This document shows positions 1 through 11,870 of a stretch of DNA of 64,000 nucleotides, in pieces. The notes below the pieces were generated by a model. It saw nothing but the letters and a program-made list of their open reading frames with translations. It was not told the DNA's origin and did not search any database. Source of the DNA: Delphinus delphis (taxonomy: Eukaryota; Chordata; Mammalia; Artiodactyla; Delphinidae); NCBI RefSeq assembly GCF_949987515.2, contig NC_082692.2, forward strand, positions 86,995,488 through 87,059,487, in the 5' to 3' direction. The number at the start of each line of letters is the position of its first letter. Position 1 is the stretch's first letter. The position numbers and the translations under genes are program-made.

Positions 1-127
1 AAAGCCTCTATATAAACTTTTAAGATTCTGGCGGACAGGTGAAGAGAACTACTCATTTTAACAGCTGCAGGAGACAAGTCTCTTACGTTCACAGGCCAGG
101 AACATGCAAGAATCAAGAGCAAATGTA
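1..127. other. Sequence upstream of the first clear L1 homology
   Basis: These bases do not line up with the 5' UTR of the second L1 in this window, whereas sequence from about 130 onward does. They may be a different L1 5' UTR variant or flanking DNA. No target-site duplication matching the 3' flank after 5752 was seen, so the true 5' edge of the element is not fixed. Confidence 0.4.
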
Positions 128-621
128 TTTCCACCCGTGTGGCTGGCAGGGTCTTGGTGCTCCGGCCTGGTGTCAGGCCTGAGCCTCTGAGGTGGGAGAG
201 GCGAGTTCATGACACTAGACCACTAGAGACCTCCCAGCCCCATGTAATATCAGCTCGCCCAGAGATCTCCATCTCAACACTAAGATCCAGCTCCACCCAA
301 CGGCCAGCACTCCAGCGCTGGAGGACGCAAGCCAAACAACCATCAAGGCAGGAACACAACTGCACCCATTAGCAGAGAGGCTGCCTAAAATCATACTGAG
401 TTCACAGACACCACAAAATACACCATCAGACGCGGTCCTGCCCACCAGAAAGACTAGATCCAGACCCACCTACCAGAACACAGGAACCAGTCCCCTCCAC
501 CAGGAAGCCTACACAACCAACTGAACCAACCTCACCCACTGAGGGCAGACACCAAAAACAATGGGAACTACGAACCTGCAGCCTGTTAAAAGGAGACCCC
601 ACACACAGAAAGTTAAACAAA

Positions 622-1517
622 ATGAGAACACAGAGAACTATGCAGCAGATGAAGGAGCAAGGTAAAAACCCACCAGACCAAACAAATGAAGAGGAAAAAG
701 GCAGTCTACCTGAAAAAGAATTCAAAGTAATGACAGTAAAGATGATCCAAAATCTTGGAAATAGAATGGAGAAAATACAAGAAACGTTTAACAAGGACCT
801 AGAAGAACTAAACAGCAAACAGACAATGATGAACAACACAATAAATGAAATTTAAACTTCTCTAGAAGGAATCAATAGCAGAATAACTGAGACAGAAGAA
901 TGGATAAGTGACCTGGAAGATAAAATAGTGGAAATAACTACCACAGAGCAGAATAAAGATAAAAAGAATAAAAAAGAATCAAGGACCATCTCAAAGACCT
1001 TTGGGACAACATTAAACGCACCAACATTCAAATTATAGGGGTCCCAGAAGAAGAAGAGAAAAAGAAAGGGACTGAGAAAATATTTGAAGAGATTATAGTT
1101 GAAAACTTCCCTAACATGGGAAAGGAAATAGTCAATCAAGTCCAGGAAGCACAGAGAGTCCCATACAGGATAAATCCAAGGAGAAACATGCCAAGACACA
1201 TATTAATCAAACTATCAAAAATTAAATACAAAGGAAAAATATTAAAAGCAGCAAGGGAAAAATGACAAATAACATACAAGGGAATCCCCATAAGGTTAAC
1301 GGCTGATCTTTCAGCAGAAACTCTGCAAGCCAGAAGGCAGTGGCAGGATGTATTTAAAGTGATGAAAGGGAAAAAGCTACACCCAAGATTACTCTACCCA
1401 GCAAGGATCTCATTCAGATTAGATGGAGAAATTAAAAGCTTTACAGACAAGCAAAGGTTAAGAGAATTCAGCACCAACAAACCAGCTTTACAACAAATGC
1501 TAAAGGAATTTGTCTAG
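622..1517 (+). pseudogene. L1 ORF1 (RNA-binding chaperone), broken
   Basis: ORF1p is the trimeric RNA-binding protein that coats L1 RNA. The start ATG at 622 begins a frame whose first residues (MRTQRTMQQMKEQG) match the start of ORF1 in the second L1 of this window (MRRQRNAQQMKEQG). A stop at 853-855 ends it after 77 codons, within the part expected to form the coiled coil. A frameshift near 960-1030 separates the coiled coil from the RRM-like region, and another in-frame stop lies near 1263. The C-terminal part stays recognisable to the stop at 1515-1517. The span is 896 bp, not a multiple of three, which agrees with a net frameshift. No functional protein is expected. Confidence 0.9.
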
Positions 1518-1575
1518 GCAGGAAACACAAGAGAAGGAAAAGACCTACAATAACAAACCCAAAACAATTCAGAAA

Positions 1576-4500
1576 ATGGTGATAGGAACAAACATATTGA
1601 TAATTACCTTAAAAGTAAGTGGATTAAATGTTCCAACCAAATGACATAGATTGGCTAAATGGATACAAAAACAAGAACCATATATATGCTGTCTACATGA
1701 GACCCACTTCAGATCTAGGGACACATACAGACTGAAACTGAGGGGATGGAAAAATATATTCCAAGCAAATGGCAATCAAAAGAAAGCTGGAGTAGCAATT
1801 CTCATATCAGAGAAAATAGACTTTAAAATAAAGACTATTTCAAGAGACAAAGAAGGACACTACATAATGATCAAGGGATCAATGCAAGAAGAAGATATAA
1901 CAATTGTAAATATTTATGCACCCAACAGAGGAGCACCTCAATACATAAGGCAAGTGCTAACAGCCATAAAAGGGGAAATAGACAGTAACACAATAATAGT
2001 AGGGGACTTTAACACCCCACTTTCACCAATGGGCAGATCATCCAAAATCAAAATAAAAAAGAGAACACAAGCTTTAAATGACACATTAGACCAGATGGAC
2101 TTAATTGATATTGATAGGAAATTCCAACCAAAAACAACAGAATACACTTTCTTCTCAAGTGCTCATGGAACATTCTCCAGGATAGATCATATTTTGGGTC
2201 ACAAATCAAGCCTTGGTAAATTAAAAAAAATTGAAATCGTATCAAGTATCTTTTCCAACCACAAAACCGTAAGACTAGATACCAATTACAGGAAAAAACT
2301 TTAAAAAATACAAACACATGGAGGCTAAACAATATGTTACTAAATAACCAAGAGATCACTGAAGAAATCAAAGAGGAAATAAAAAAATACCTAGAAATAA
2401 AAGACGATGAAAACACGATGACCCAAAACCTATGGGATGCAGCGAAAGCAGTTCTAAGAGGGAAGTTTACAGCAATACAATCCTACCTCAAAAAAACAAG
2501 AAAAACTCAAATGAACAACCTAAACTTACACCTAAAGCAATCAGAGAAAGAAGAATAAAAAACCCCACAAAGTTAGCAGAAGGAAAGAAATCATAAATAT
2601 CAGATCAGAAATAAATGAAAAAGAAATGAAGGAAATGATAGCAAAGACCAATAAAACTAAAGGCTTGTTCTTTGAGAAGATCAACAAAATTGATAAACCA
2701 TTAGCCAGATTTATCAAGAAAAAAAGGGAGAAGACTTAAATCAATAGAATTAGAAATGAAAAAGGAGAAGTAAAAACTGACACTGCAGAAATACAAAGGA
2801 TCATGAGAGATTACTACAAGCAACTATATGCCAATAAAATGGACAACCTGGAAAAAATGGACAACCTGGAAGAAATGGACAAATTCTTAGAAAAGAACAC
2901 CTTCTGAGACTGAACCAGGAAGAAATAGAAAATATAAACAGACCAATCACAAGCCCTGAAATTGAAACTGTGATTAAAAATCTTCCAACAAACAAAAGCC
3001 CAGGACAAGATGGATTCACAGGCGAATTCTTTCAAACATTTAGAGAAGAGCTAACACCTATCCTTCTCAAACTCTTCCAAAATATAGCTCCCAAACTCAG
3101 TCTACAAGGCCACCATTGCCCTGATACCAAAACCAGACAAAGATGTCACAAAGTAAGAAAACTACAGACCAATATCACTGATGAACACAGATGCAAAAAT
3201 CCTCAACAAAATACAAGCAAACAGAATCTAACAGCACATTAAAGGGGTCATATACCTTGATCAAGTGGGGATTAACCCAGGAATGCAAGGATTCTTCAAT
3301 ATATGCAAATCAATCAAAGTGATACACCACATTAACAAATTGAAGGATAAGAACCATATGATCATCTCAATAGATGCAGAAAAAGCTTTCAACATAATTC
3401 AACACCCATTTATGATAAAAACCCTCCAGAAAGTAGGCAGAGAGGGAACCTACCTTAACATAATAAAGGCCATATATGACAAAGCTACAGCCAACATTGT
3501 TCTCAATGGTGAAAAACTGAAACCATTTCCTCTAAAATCAGGAGGAAGACAAGGTTGCCCACTCTCACCACTATTATTCCACCTAGTTTTGGAAGTTTTA
3601 GCCACAGCAATCAGAGAAGCAAAAGAAATACAAATTGGAAAAGAAGAAGTAAAACTGTCATGGTTTGCAAATGACATGATACTATACAGAGAATCCTAAA
3701 GATGCTACCAGAAAGCTACTAGAGCTATTCAATGAATTTGGTAAAGTAGCAGGATACAAAATTAATGCACAGAAATCTCTTGCATTACTATACACTAATG
3801 ATGAACAATCTGAAAGAGAGATTAAGAAAACACTCCCATTTACCACTGCAACAAAAAGAGTAAAATAGCTAGGAATAAACCTACCTAGGGAAACAAAAGA
3901 CCTGTATGCAGAAAACTATAAGACACTGATGAAAGAAATTAAAGATGATACAAATAGATGGAGAGATATACCAGATCTTGGATTGGAAGAAGCAACATCA
4001 TGAAAATGACTGTACTACCCAAAGCAATCTACAGATTCAGTGCAATCCTTATCAAACTACCAATGGCATTTTTCACAGAACTAGAACAAAAAATTTCACA
4101 ATTTGTTTGGAAACACAAAAGACCCCGAATAACCAAAGCCATCTTGAGAAAGTAAAATGGAGCCGGAGGAATGAGGCTCCCTGACTTCAGATTATACTAC
4201 AAAGCTACAGTAATCAAGACAGTATGGTACTGGCACAAAAACAGAAGTATAGATCGATGGAACAGGATAGAAAGCCCAGAGAAAATCCCACGCATATATG
4301 GTCACCATACCTTTGATAAAGGAGGCAAGAATATATACTGGAGAAAAGACAGCCTCTTCAATAAGTGGTGCTGGGAGAACTGGACAGCTACATGGAAAAG
4401 AATGAAATTAGAACACTCCCTAATACCATACACAAAAATAAACTCAAAATGGATTAAAGACCTAAATGTAAGGCCAGACAGTATAAAACTGTTAGAGGAA

Positions 4501-5380
4501 AACATAGGCAAAACACTCTTTGACATAAATCATAGCAAGATCCTTTTTGACCCACCTCCTAGAGAAATGGAAATAAAAACAAAAATAAACAAAGGGAACC
4601 TAATGAAACTTAAAAGCTTTTGCACAGCAAAGGAAACCATAAACAAGATGAAAAGACAACACTCAGAATGGAAGAAAATATTTGCAAATGAAGCAGCTGA
4701 CAAAGGATTAAACTCCAAAGTATACAAGCAGCTCATGCAGCTCAATATCAAGAAAACAAACAACCCAATCCAAAAATGGGCAGAAGACCTAAATAAACAT
4801 TTCTCCAAAGAAGATGTACAGATTGCCAACAAACACATGAAAGGATGGTCAACATCACTAATCATTAGAGAAATGCAAGTCGAAACTACAATGAGGTATC
4901 ACCTTGCACCTGTCAGAATGGCCATCATTAAAAAAATCTAGAAACAATAAATGCTGGAGTGGGTGTGGAGAAAAGAGAACCCTCTTGCAATGTTGGTGGG
5001 AAAGTAAATTGATACAGCTACTATGGAGAACAGTATGGATGTTCCTTAAAAAACTAAAAATAGAACTATTATATGACCCAGCAGTCCCACTACTGGGCAT
5101 ATACCCTGAGGAAACCATAATTCAAAAAGAGTCATGTACCACAATGTTCGTTGCAGCACTGTTTACAATAGCCAGGACATGGAAGCAACCGAAGTGTCCA
5201 TCGACAGATGAATGGATAAAGAAGATGTGGCACATATATACAATGGAATATTACTCAGCCATAATAAGAAACGAAACTGAGTTATTTGTAGTGAGGTGGA
5301 TGGACCTAGAGTCTGTCATACTCAGTGAAGTAAGTCAGAAAGAGAAAAATACTGTATGCTAACACATATATATGGAATCT
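1576..5380 (+). pseudogene. L1 ORF2 (endonuclease / reverse transcriptase), broken
   Basis: ORF2p nicks target DNA and reverse-transcribes L1 RNA. The likely start is ATG at 1576, with an in-frame TGA at 1642-1644. The endonuclease region is open at 1651-2304 and keeps HETH and GDFN (2002-2010), but the SDH motif reads SNH (2257-2259), which changes a catalytic aspartate. Pieces follow at 2334-2558 and 2970-3242 in one frame, and at 3265-3699 in another. The reverse-transcriptase box reads FAND instead of FADD (Asn at 3670-3672), removing a metal-binding aspartate. Region 2559-2969 has many stops. The C-terminal pieces (4171-4941, 4904-5362) contain the Cys-rich motif, where the usual His is Gln (LLQCWW). 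Several independent defects make it inactive. Confidence 0.92.
2838..2880 (+). repeat. Tandem duplication inside L1 ORF2
   Basis: The phrase 'aatggacaacctgga' occurs twice in a row with an 18-bp period. The second L1 has a single copy of this Asp-Asn-Leu-Glu stretch. The duplication keeps the frame and is local to this copy. Confidence 0.75.
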
Positions 5381-5752
5381 CAAAAAAAAGAAAAAAACAG
5401 TTCTGAAGAACCTAGGGGCAGGACAGGAATTATGATGCAGGTGTAGAGAACAGACTTGAGGACACGGGGAGGGGGAAGGGTAAGCTGGGACGAAGTGAGA
5501 GAATGGCATGGACATATATACACTACCAAATGTAAAATAGCTAGCTAGTGGGAAACAGCTACGTGGCACAGGGAGATCCGCTCGGTGCTTTTTGACCACC
5601 TAGAGGGGTGGGATAGGGAGAGTGGGAGGGAGATGCAAGAGGGAGGGGATATGGGGATATATGTATATGTACAGCTGATTCACTTTGTTATACATCAGAA
5701 ACTAACACAGCATCGTAAAGCAATTATACTCCAATAAAGATGTTAAAAAAAA
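5363..5752 (+). other. L1 3' UTR with G-rich tract and poly-A signal
   Basis: This is the non-coding tail of the first L1. It has a GGGAGGGGG-type purine tract near 5466 and a second one near 5605-5650. It ends with the family's conserved tail, AATAAA at 5733-5738 and a poly-A. The same tail is seen at 14165-14320 and, in reverse, at 50602-51000. Confidence 0.85.
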
Positions 5753-5795
5753 CAGGTCTGCAATATAGTTTCATACAATAGCGAATTGTCCTCTG

Positions 5796-6437
5796 ATCTG
5801 CAGGACATTAAAAAAATAACAGCTTTATTGAGATATAATTCGTATACCACAGAATTCACCTATTTCATGTATAGGATCCTGTTTTTTTTTTTTTTTAAGA
5901 TTATTCAAAGTTGTGCAACTATGAACACAACCAATTTTAGAACATTTTCATCATTCTTCTCCATGGCAAATAAGCTCCCAAAGCAATTACTCAGCCTGAC
6001 CGGCAGCTCCCCAACACACACATCCTAGAAACCTAATCTATCTTCCGTCTCAAAAGATTTGCCTGTTCAGGATATTTCATGTAAATGGAATAAAACAATA
6101 TGCAGCCTTTGGTGACTGGCTTCTTTCACTTAGTATACTGTTTTCAAAATTCATCCATGTCATACCATACATTAACACTTCATTTTTTTAAGGGCAAAAA
6201 ATACTCCATTATATGGATCTACCACATTTTATTTATCTGTTTGTCAGCTGATGGACATTTGGGTTGTTTCCACTTTTGAGCTGTCATCAATAATGCTGCT
6301 TTGGGCATTCATGTACAAGTTTTTGTGAGGATACATGTTTACATTTCTCTTGGGTATTTACCTAGGAATGGAATTGCTGGGTCATATGCTAACTCTATGT
6401 TTAAACTTTTGAAAGACTGCCAGATCGTCCAAACCAT
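5796..6437 (-). mobile_element. Old L1M fragment, antisense
   Basis: Read on the - strand this matches the 3' end of an old L1M/L1ME subfamily. Typical antisense phrases are 'ctttattgagatataattc' near 5821, 'tcacttagtat' near 6126 and 'attgctgggtcatatg' near 6372. It is strongly diverged and has no coding capacity. A T-run at 5881-5896 interrupts it. Confidence 0.8.
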
Positions 6438-6728
6438 TTTCTATTCTTACTTGATCTGCAGATGGAAATAACCCCTGTTTCTGATTATTGGAGTGCATTA
6501 TATGACCGTCATTTACACATAAACATGAAGCACTGTTTTGCAAGTTACTTCTGCACATTGAATTTTTAAAGAACGCAGCCATTGTGTTCAAGAGAGGGAA
6601 GACTTCAGTATGTTTGTTGGGAACTTGACTACCAGTTGGTCATCGTCTCAGAAAAATCACTTCACTGATAACCACACTGTTTGTTATATTTGAGTTGCCA
6701 ACAAAACACACCTTCTGTCAGTCTACAC

Positions 6729-6944
6729 CAGTGGTTCGTAACCAGAGGTGATCTTGCCCACTGTCCCAGGGCTCGCTGGCAATGACTGGAGACGTTTTTG
6801 GTTGTCTGGGAGGTGGGTAAGAGATGCTGCTGGCATCTAGGAGGCAGAGCCCAGGGATGGTGCTAAACATCCTTCAGTGCTTAATAAGGTGGCAACGAAT
6901 TATCCAGACTCAAATGTCAATAGTGCTGTGGTTGAGAAACCCTG
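6729..6944 (+). mobile_element. MER20 (hAT-Charlie non-autonomous DNA transposon)
   Basis: The element runs from CAGTGGTTCGTAACC to GGTTGAGAAACCCTG, the MER20 ends as I remember the consensus. Its body has 'ggagacgtttttggttgtc', 'ctggcatctaggaggcagag' and 'gtcaatagtgctg'. An 8-bp target duplication agrees at 7 of 8 positions: gtctacac (6721-6728) and gtgtacac (6945-6952). The copy is close to full length (216 bp). Confidence 0.85.
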
Positions 6945-6952
6945 GTGTACAC

Positions 6953-9403
6953 ACATAGTTCTCGAATTCACAGCGCACCTTCCCCCAAGCACTGTCATCC
7001 CACTATTTATTATGTGTTTTAGTGGAGCCATGCTGGGGCATTTTCTGATTGAAATGCATATAATTTTATTAAATGAAACTTTTATTTATTCTTTGTATGG
7101 CAGTTACGGAATTATATTGATTTCACAAAATATGTATCTCTGAATTTCATTTCATGATACTACAGGGATGCTACAAATTACATAAATCTGCTGGAGTGGA
7201 AGCCGGTGGTTTGGGCCTCGCTGGGAGCTGGGCTGGGCTCCCTCTGTAAGCACTGGGCCCTGGAGGGGAGAGCTGAACACCAAGGGGAGCTGGGACTCTA
7301 TGAGGAAGAAGAAAGGAAGTTCTAGGAAGACAGTCAGCCGTGGGCACCACAATTTCCAGTGTTTGCCAAGACCCTGGTTTTTGATCCCTGGGAAGACTGA
7401 ATGTATTTCTTACCTTGAATGAACACCTTATACCCTGATCACCTTATACCCCCCTTTCTTTTCTTGCTTAAATTGATTTCAGTCTTTTCTTGCTTAAATT
7501 GATTTCAGTAGATTCCATTATTTGCATCCAAAAAAAGGCTGGAAGTAAAACAAAGGCGGGGGGAAAACAGAAGTGGGAAAACATAGGATGGCGTTCTCAG
7601 AAGCTTAAAGAGGGACTGCCCTTCATATGACTTGAACCTGGTTTTCCCAGTGCTTCTTATCAGCAGTGGATGTTGTTGTGGAATGTCTCCATCTAAGAAG
7701 ATGACAATAGGTGGAGAAATGGAACTTTCCTGTTGAGAAGGGTGCAAAGCTGGCGTGTGGACCGCAGAGACCCCACAACAAAAGATCTGTCATGGGACAA
7801 ATAAGAGCTGAAAATATTTCCTCCCCCTGGGAAGTGGGTGTTATGAAACCTTCTACTCAGCAATCAATCAATGCATTTCTTGGCTGGTCTGTAAGGAAAG
7901 AGGTAGCTCTATAGTTTACTCAACATTTTCCTTGCAGTTAAAAAATTGAGTGTGCATGAGATTCTCAGCGTGGGTGTGCATGCCCACATGTGCTTGTTTT
8001 GGTTAAAATTCAGATTCCTAGATTCCGCCCTGAAGGATGACTATCTCAGTAGGTCTGGTGGGTCCTTGGGAACCTGTATCTTAAACAAGATACTTCTCCA
8101 CCCCGTCTGCTCCTCCCTTGACTCCCTTTGATTCCAGCTCTGAGAATCCTGCTTTAGACATAATGATTCTGGTCTTTGTTCCTGACTGAGGCAAGAGTTG
8201 AGAAAGAAAACACTGCCAGAGTATTTCCTGCTGTGGAAAGCTTACTCGTATCTGTGTGTCAGCTTGGCTTTCTGGCTGCTTACAGAGGGCTAGAGAAGTT
8301 GGCTCTTCCAGGGCTGGCTGACATTCCCTCTGCAATGGAATTTCCTTTGCTGCAGAACCTGTGGCTTGCCTCATGCTGTGCACAGATTCTGTTGCTACTC
8401 AGGAAGATTTCCTTGAAGTGGCCTCAGTCGACCAATGGTTAGGAATGGGGCGTGTGGGCCCTGGGATCACATGATTTGCAGTTTGGCCGCCACACACAAT
8501 TTGGCCACTGAGGGGACAATGCCTATGGTCACCCCTCAAAGGGTTGGGCCACTGATTATGTCAGCTGCCTTATAAGATATGCTTCTCATGCCCTTGTAAA
8601 TGACTTACTCTTGATAAAGACCAGGGTTAGAGAAACTGATAGATGTATTTATGTATGTATATAACCCCTGATGGGTTGAGGTTTGTGTGTTTCCAATGGA
8701 CTTTGATGTGGAGGAGAAAATACATTTCAACAAGAAATCCCTGTTGGAGAGAAGACTTGGGTGCCCTCCCCCACCCTCCAAAATCTTCTGAACCAGACAG
8801 AAAGCAGGTCCCGGGGAGATGAAAAGTTGAAGTGCTGTGGAAAACAGTCATTTCAGCCAGGATTGCTGGTGGGTGTGGAGAGATGACTTGGATTCATGAA
8901 AAAGAATCAGAGAAGCTGGAAAGGAGAAATGTATCGCATATGGTTGTTAACACCTTTTTCCTTCTGCGAATGGGTGCAGGAGCTTCAAGAACAGGGAACA
9001 TAGGACCAACAGTAGTGTTTAGTTAAACCAGAGGTAAATGCTTCCTGCCAAGGCCAGGTGTGTCCTCAGAAAGAATTACAGACCGTTTTGCTGACAGAAA
9101 TGCTTCCAGCTCTTCAAGGATAGACAATACCAGGCATCCGTGTCACACTGCCAATGGATCGCTGCACACTTTCTCACCCTAGGCAGCCATTAGCAGTTGA
9201 GCAGAGTTAGCACTCAAGATGAGACAGAGGATAATTAAATATTCCCCAGGGCAGATCTGAGAGAATATCTCAGACTAGGAAAGATGTAGAAACAAGACTA
9301 ATATCAAGATTCCAAAGCCTCATGAATCTTGGGGGAATCCTGATTCCTTTCTAAGGACTGTGGGGAACCTGGGATAGTTTATATCAGTGATAATAAAAAC
9401 AAC
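6953..9403. other. Mostly single-copy sequence, no gene recognised
   Basis: No open frame here looks like a protein I know. Weak matches to old DNA transposons (MER5/MER58-like) may lie at 7990-8160 and 8440-8630. A 26-bp tandem duplication lies at 7457-7508. Nothing supports exons or an RNA gene. Confidence 0.5.
7457..7508. repeat. 26-bp perfect tandem duplication
   Basis: The unit beginning 'tcttttcttgcttaaattg' at 7457-7482 is repeated exactly at 7483-7508. Just upstream 'caccttatacc' also occurs twice (about 7426 and 7440). Confidence 0.9.
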
Positions 9404-9607
9404 TTTTTTTTTTTTTGCGGTACGCGGGCCTCTCACTGCTGTGGCCTCTCCCATTGCGGAGCACAGGCTCTGGACGCGCAGGCTCAGCGGCCGTGGCTCA
9501 CGGGCCCAGCCGCTCCGCGGCATGTGGGATCTTCCCGGACCGGGGCACGAACCCGTGTCCCCTGCATCGGCAGGCGGACTCCCAACCACTGCGCCACCAG
9601 GGAAGCC
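9404..9607 (-). mobile_element. CHR-type SINE (short form)
   Basis: The element is a tRNA-Glu-derived SINE in reverse, with a poly-T at 9404-9416 marking its A tail and 'ccagggaagcc' marking its 5' head at 9607. It is full length for the roughly 195-bp class. It sits just beside an antisense MIR. Flanks 'aaacaac' and 'aagcaac' may be a decayed target duplication. Open frames across it on both strands come from its low stop content and are not genes. Confidence 0.92.
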
Positions 9608-9659
9608 AAGCAACTATTGTTTATTAAACCTTTTCAGTGTACACTGAACTATTTTTGTG

Positions 9660-9800
9660 TCGTTTCATCCTCACATCAGTGCAGCGAGGGGCTGGCGTTC
9701 TCATTTTGTAGATGAGGGAACTGAGGCTCAGAGAAGTTAAGAAACTTGGGTGAGGTCACACAGCGAGGGAATGGCTGAGCTGATATTCAGACCCAAGAAG
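9660..9800 (-). mobile_element. MIR SINE relic
   Basis: The antisense MIR core is clear: 'gatgagggaactgaggctca' is followed by 'gaagttaagaaacttgggt' and 'ggtcacacagcgaggg'. The copy is an ancient mammal-wide SINE. Confidence 0.85.
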
Positions 9801-10889
9801 TTTGAGTGCAGAGTTATCAGCTTTCAGCTCAGAGGCCTTGGGCGCAAGATGATCTCCCTCAGTCTGGGGGAACACAGGATGTTATAAAGGCAGAGCCCAA
9901 GACAGGCTCTTGGCCAGCTCCCTCAGATGCGTTTATCCCCTAATTGCCTCTGTAGAGATTTCTGCCATCCACCATCTCCCTTCTCTGTTTGCAGAGGGTG
10001 GGCTCTGTAGGAAGGAGAAGCATGCGAAGATTGTAAGCTGACGCCTTGCCCTGGTCATTTTCATGACTTATGAGCACATATCAGACATACAGTTGCCAAA
10101 CACCCTTACATGATACTCATTTTCCTCGGGTCCCAGCTGCCTGTGAGTCCAGAAAGAAAGCCGAGGCCAGCTCCAGGGTCAGCGCAATGAACAGATGGGG
10201 ATGAGCAGAAGTGACACCTCATCACCCCTCGGCATCTGCCGGGCCCATCGCGGCTGCTTCGGCTGGCCGATGCCTTGACCTGGCTAATCTCGTTGGTCAT
10301 CCTGACGCCGGCTGTGTTGTGTCACTCATCCCAGCCCCTGGGGTGACTCCTAATTCCAGAGGGTTTCCTTCAGAAAGTCAGGACGATAGCGCTCTGACTG
10401 GTTGCTCTAATTTTGACCTTGGGTTGGCCTTCGGCAAACAAGCCCTATACATGGGGTAAAGGAGTATCTAAGACGCCTGATTCTAGGGAGTTTATTGAAA
10501 ACACTGGTCTATCTCCAGGTACTTCCTTTCTTGACATCTGTCATCTGACAACAACAATACCCATATACCTGCTATGGTTAGCTAGATTTTCTTGAATATC
10601 ACGCTAAAAGAATAAGGAAACAGGCTTAGTTGGGTGCACGGCCACAGATCTCATTTATCATCTACCTCTCTGATGGTTACTGAGCACCTATCATGTGTCA
10701 GTCAACCTTAATGGGGCACCGTCAAAACAACGATGAAAAATTCAACTTCATTACTGCCACTCGGAGCTCCCAGTCTACTGGAAGAGGTTACAAAATAAGC
10801 TGGTTAGAAACAGATGAGGATAATTATAATTTGAGCAAAGCTATAAAGGAAAAGAGCCTTTCCAGGACTGATGTGTGAAGAGCCAGAAG
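9801..10889. other. Single-copy sequence, no gene recognised
   Basis: The stretch at 10100-10350 is richer in G+C than its neighbours and has a few CpGs. No exon structure or known protein was seen. A weak antisense MIR end lies near 10675-10720 ('actgagcacctatcatgtg'). Confidence 0.45.
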
Positions 10890-11115
10890 CAGAAAAAAGT
10901 TTGGCTTATTCCAGAAACTGAAAGGTGGCCACGGGGGCTGGAGTGTAGCAGGCCATGGGGATGGGGCAGGAGATTGGGAGGAAGAGGCAAGCACAGGTTA
11001 GACGGTACAGGGTCAGGCTAGAGAGCTTAGATTTTATGTGAGGCCCACTGGAACTCGTTGAAGGGTTTTAGGCAGGAAAATGGTATAATGTAGGCAATGT
11101 TTTAAAACACAATGT
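10890..11115 (+). repeat. Ancient dispersed repeat (family not named), central part
   Basis: It shows the family's central text: 'gtggccacgggggctggagtg', then 'ggtcaggctagagagcttagattttatgtgag', then 'actggaactcgttgaagggttttaggcagg'. Related copies lie near 25.7, 34.3, 41.5, 46.4 and 62.7 kb, all in the same orientation. This copy holds the middle section that is absent around the L1 at 41728-46416. Confidence 0.6.
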
Positions 11116-11190
11116 TTTTTTGTAATGTGGCGAACATTTTGGACAAAGCTAGAGTGGAAAAAGTAACACAACTTAAGAGACTATCACAAT

Positions 11191-11209
11191 ACAAAAAAAA
11201 AAAAAAAAA
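11191..11209. repeat. Poly-A run
   Basis: This is a homopolymer of about 19 A. It may be the tail of an unrecognised retrotransposed fragment, but no body was identified. Confidence 0.7.
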
Positions 11210-11389
11210 CTAAAATGGCTATAATGGGAACAGAGAAAAGTCAGAGATCTCTCATAATTCTTCTTTCTGATTATGTGGGAACAAAATGACAACAGGTAAA
11301 TGACCTGGGTGATTTAACTTCTCCATTGTGAGTTTACAAATTCTAAGATAACACCTAATTAAAAATTACTCTTCTAGTAATGTCTTATG

Positions 11390-11870
11390 TGGAAGAAAAC
11401 AAATGAACACAGGTTTACTACAAGAATGTTCACTACTACAATGTTTATAGTTGCAAAAAATTATAGTCTGAATGTCCCAAATATTCAACCTAGGAACTTG
11501 TTTAACATATCACAATTCATCTATGTAATTTATGAAACAATTTTCATGAAACAATTATCGCATATATAAATCTATTTGATGATACGGACAGTTATCCATA
11601 ACGAAAAAACGGAGTGAACAAGGCATATTTAAGATCAATACGGACAATACAATACCCTTTGGGGGTTACATTTGCAAAGAAAAATAAAAATCCGTCAAAT
11701 GACATCCAAGCAAATATTAACAATGGTGAACACTAGGTGCTAGACGTTAGGAGTCATCATAAATCCTTTTTATTCTCACATCTATTTTCTGTTTATTTTA
11801 CTATATACTAGAGTATCATTTTATGTAATTTTAAGAAGTTAATTTAAAGAATTTCCTATATGTATGTAGT
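11390..11870 (+). mobile_element. L1ME/HAL1-like 3' relic
   Basis: The text 'aatgttcactactacaatgtttatag' and then an A/T-rich 3' tail is typical of old LINE 3' ends. It is highly diverged, and the exact subfamily and edges are uncertain. Confidence 0.5.

Larger units (their letters stand above)
128..5752 (+). mobile_element. Nearly full-length L1 (LINE-1), inactive
   Basis: The order is as expected for a mammalian L1: 5' UTR remnant (about 128-621), ORF1 (622-1517), a short spacer, ORF2 (1576 to about 5380), a 3' UTR with a purine-rich G tract, AATAAA at 5733-5738, and a short poly-A at 5745-5752. The 5' UTR aligns with the inverted L1 near 45.3 kb, including a shared stretch about 'tgtggctg.cagggtcttgg'. 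Both reading frames carry several stops and frameshifts, so this is a fossil copy. Its protein similarity to the second L1 is high, so it belongs to a lineage active within artiodactyl or cetacean history. Confidence 0.95.
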
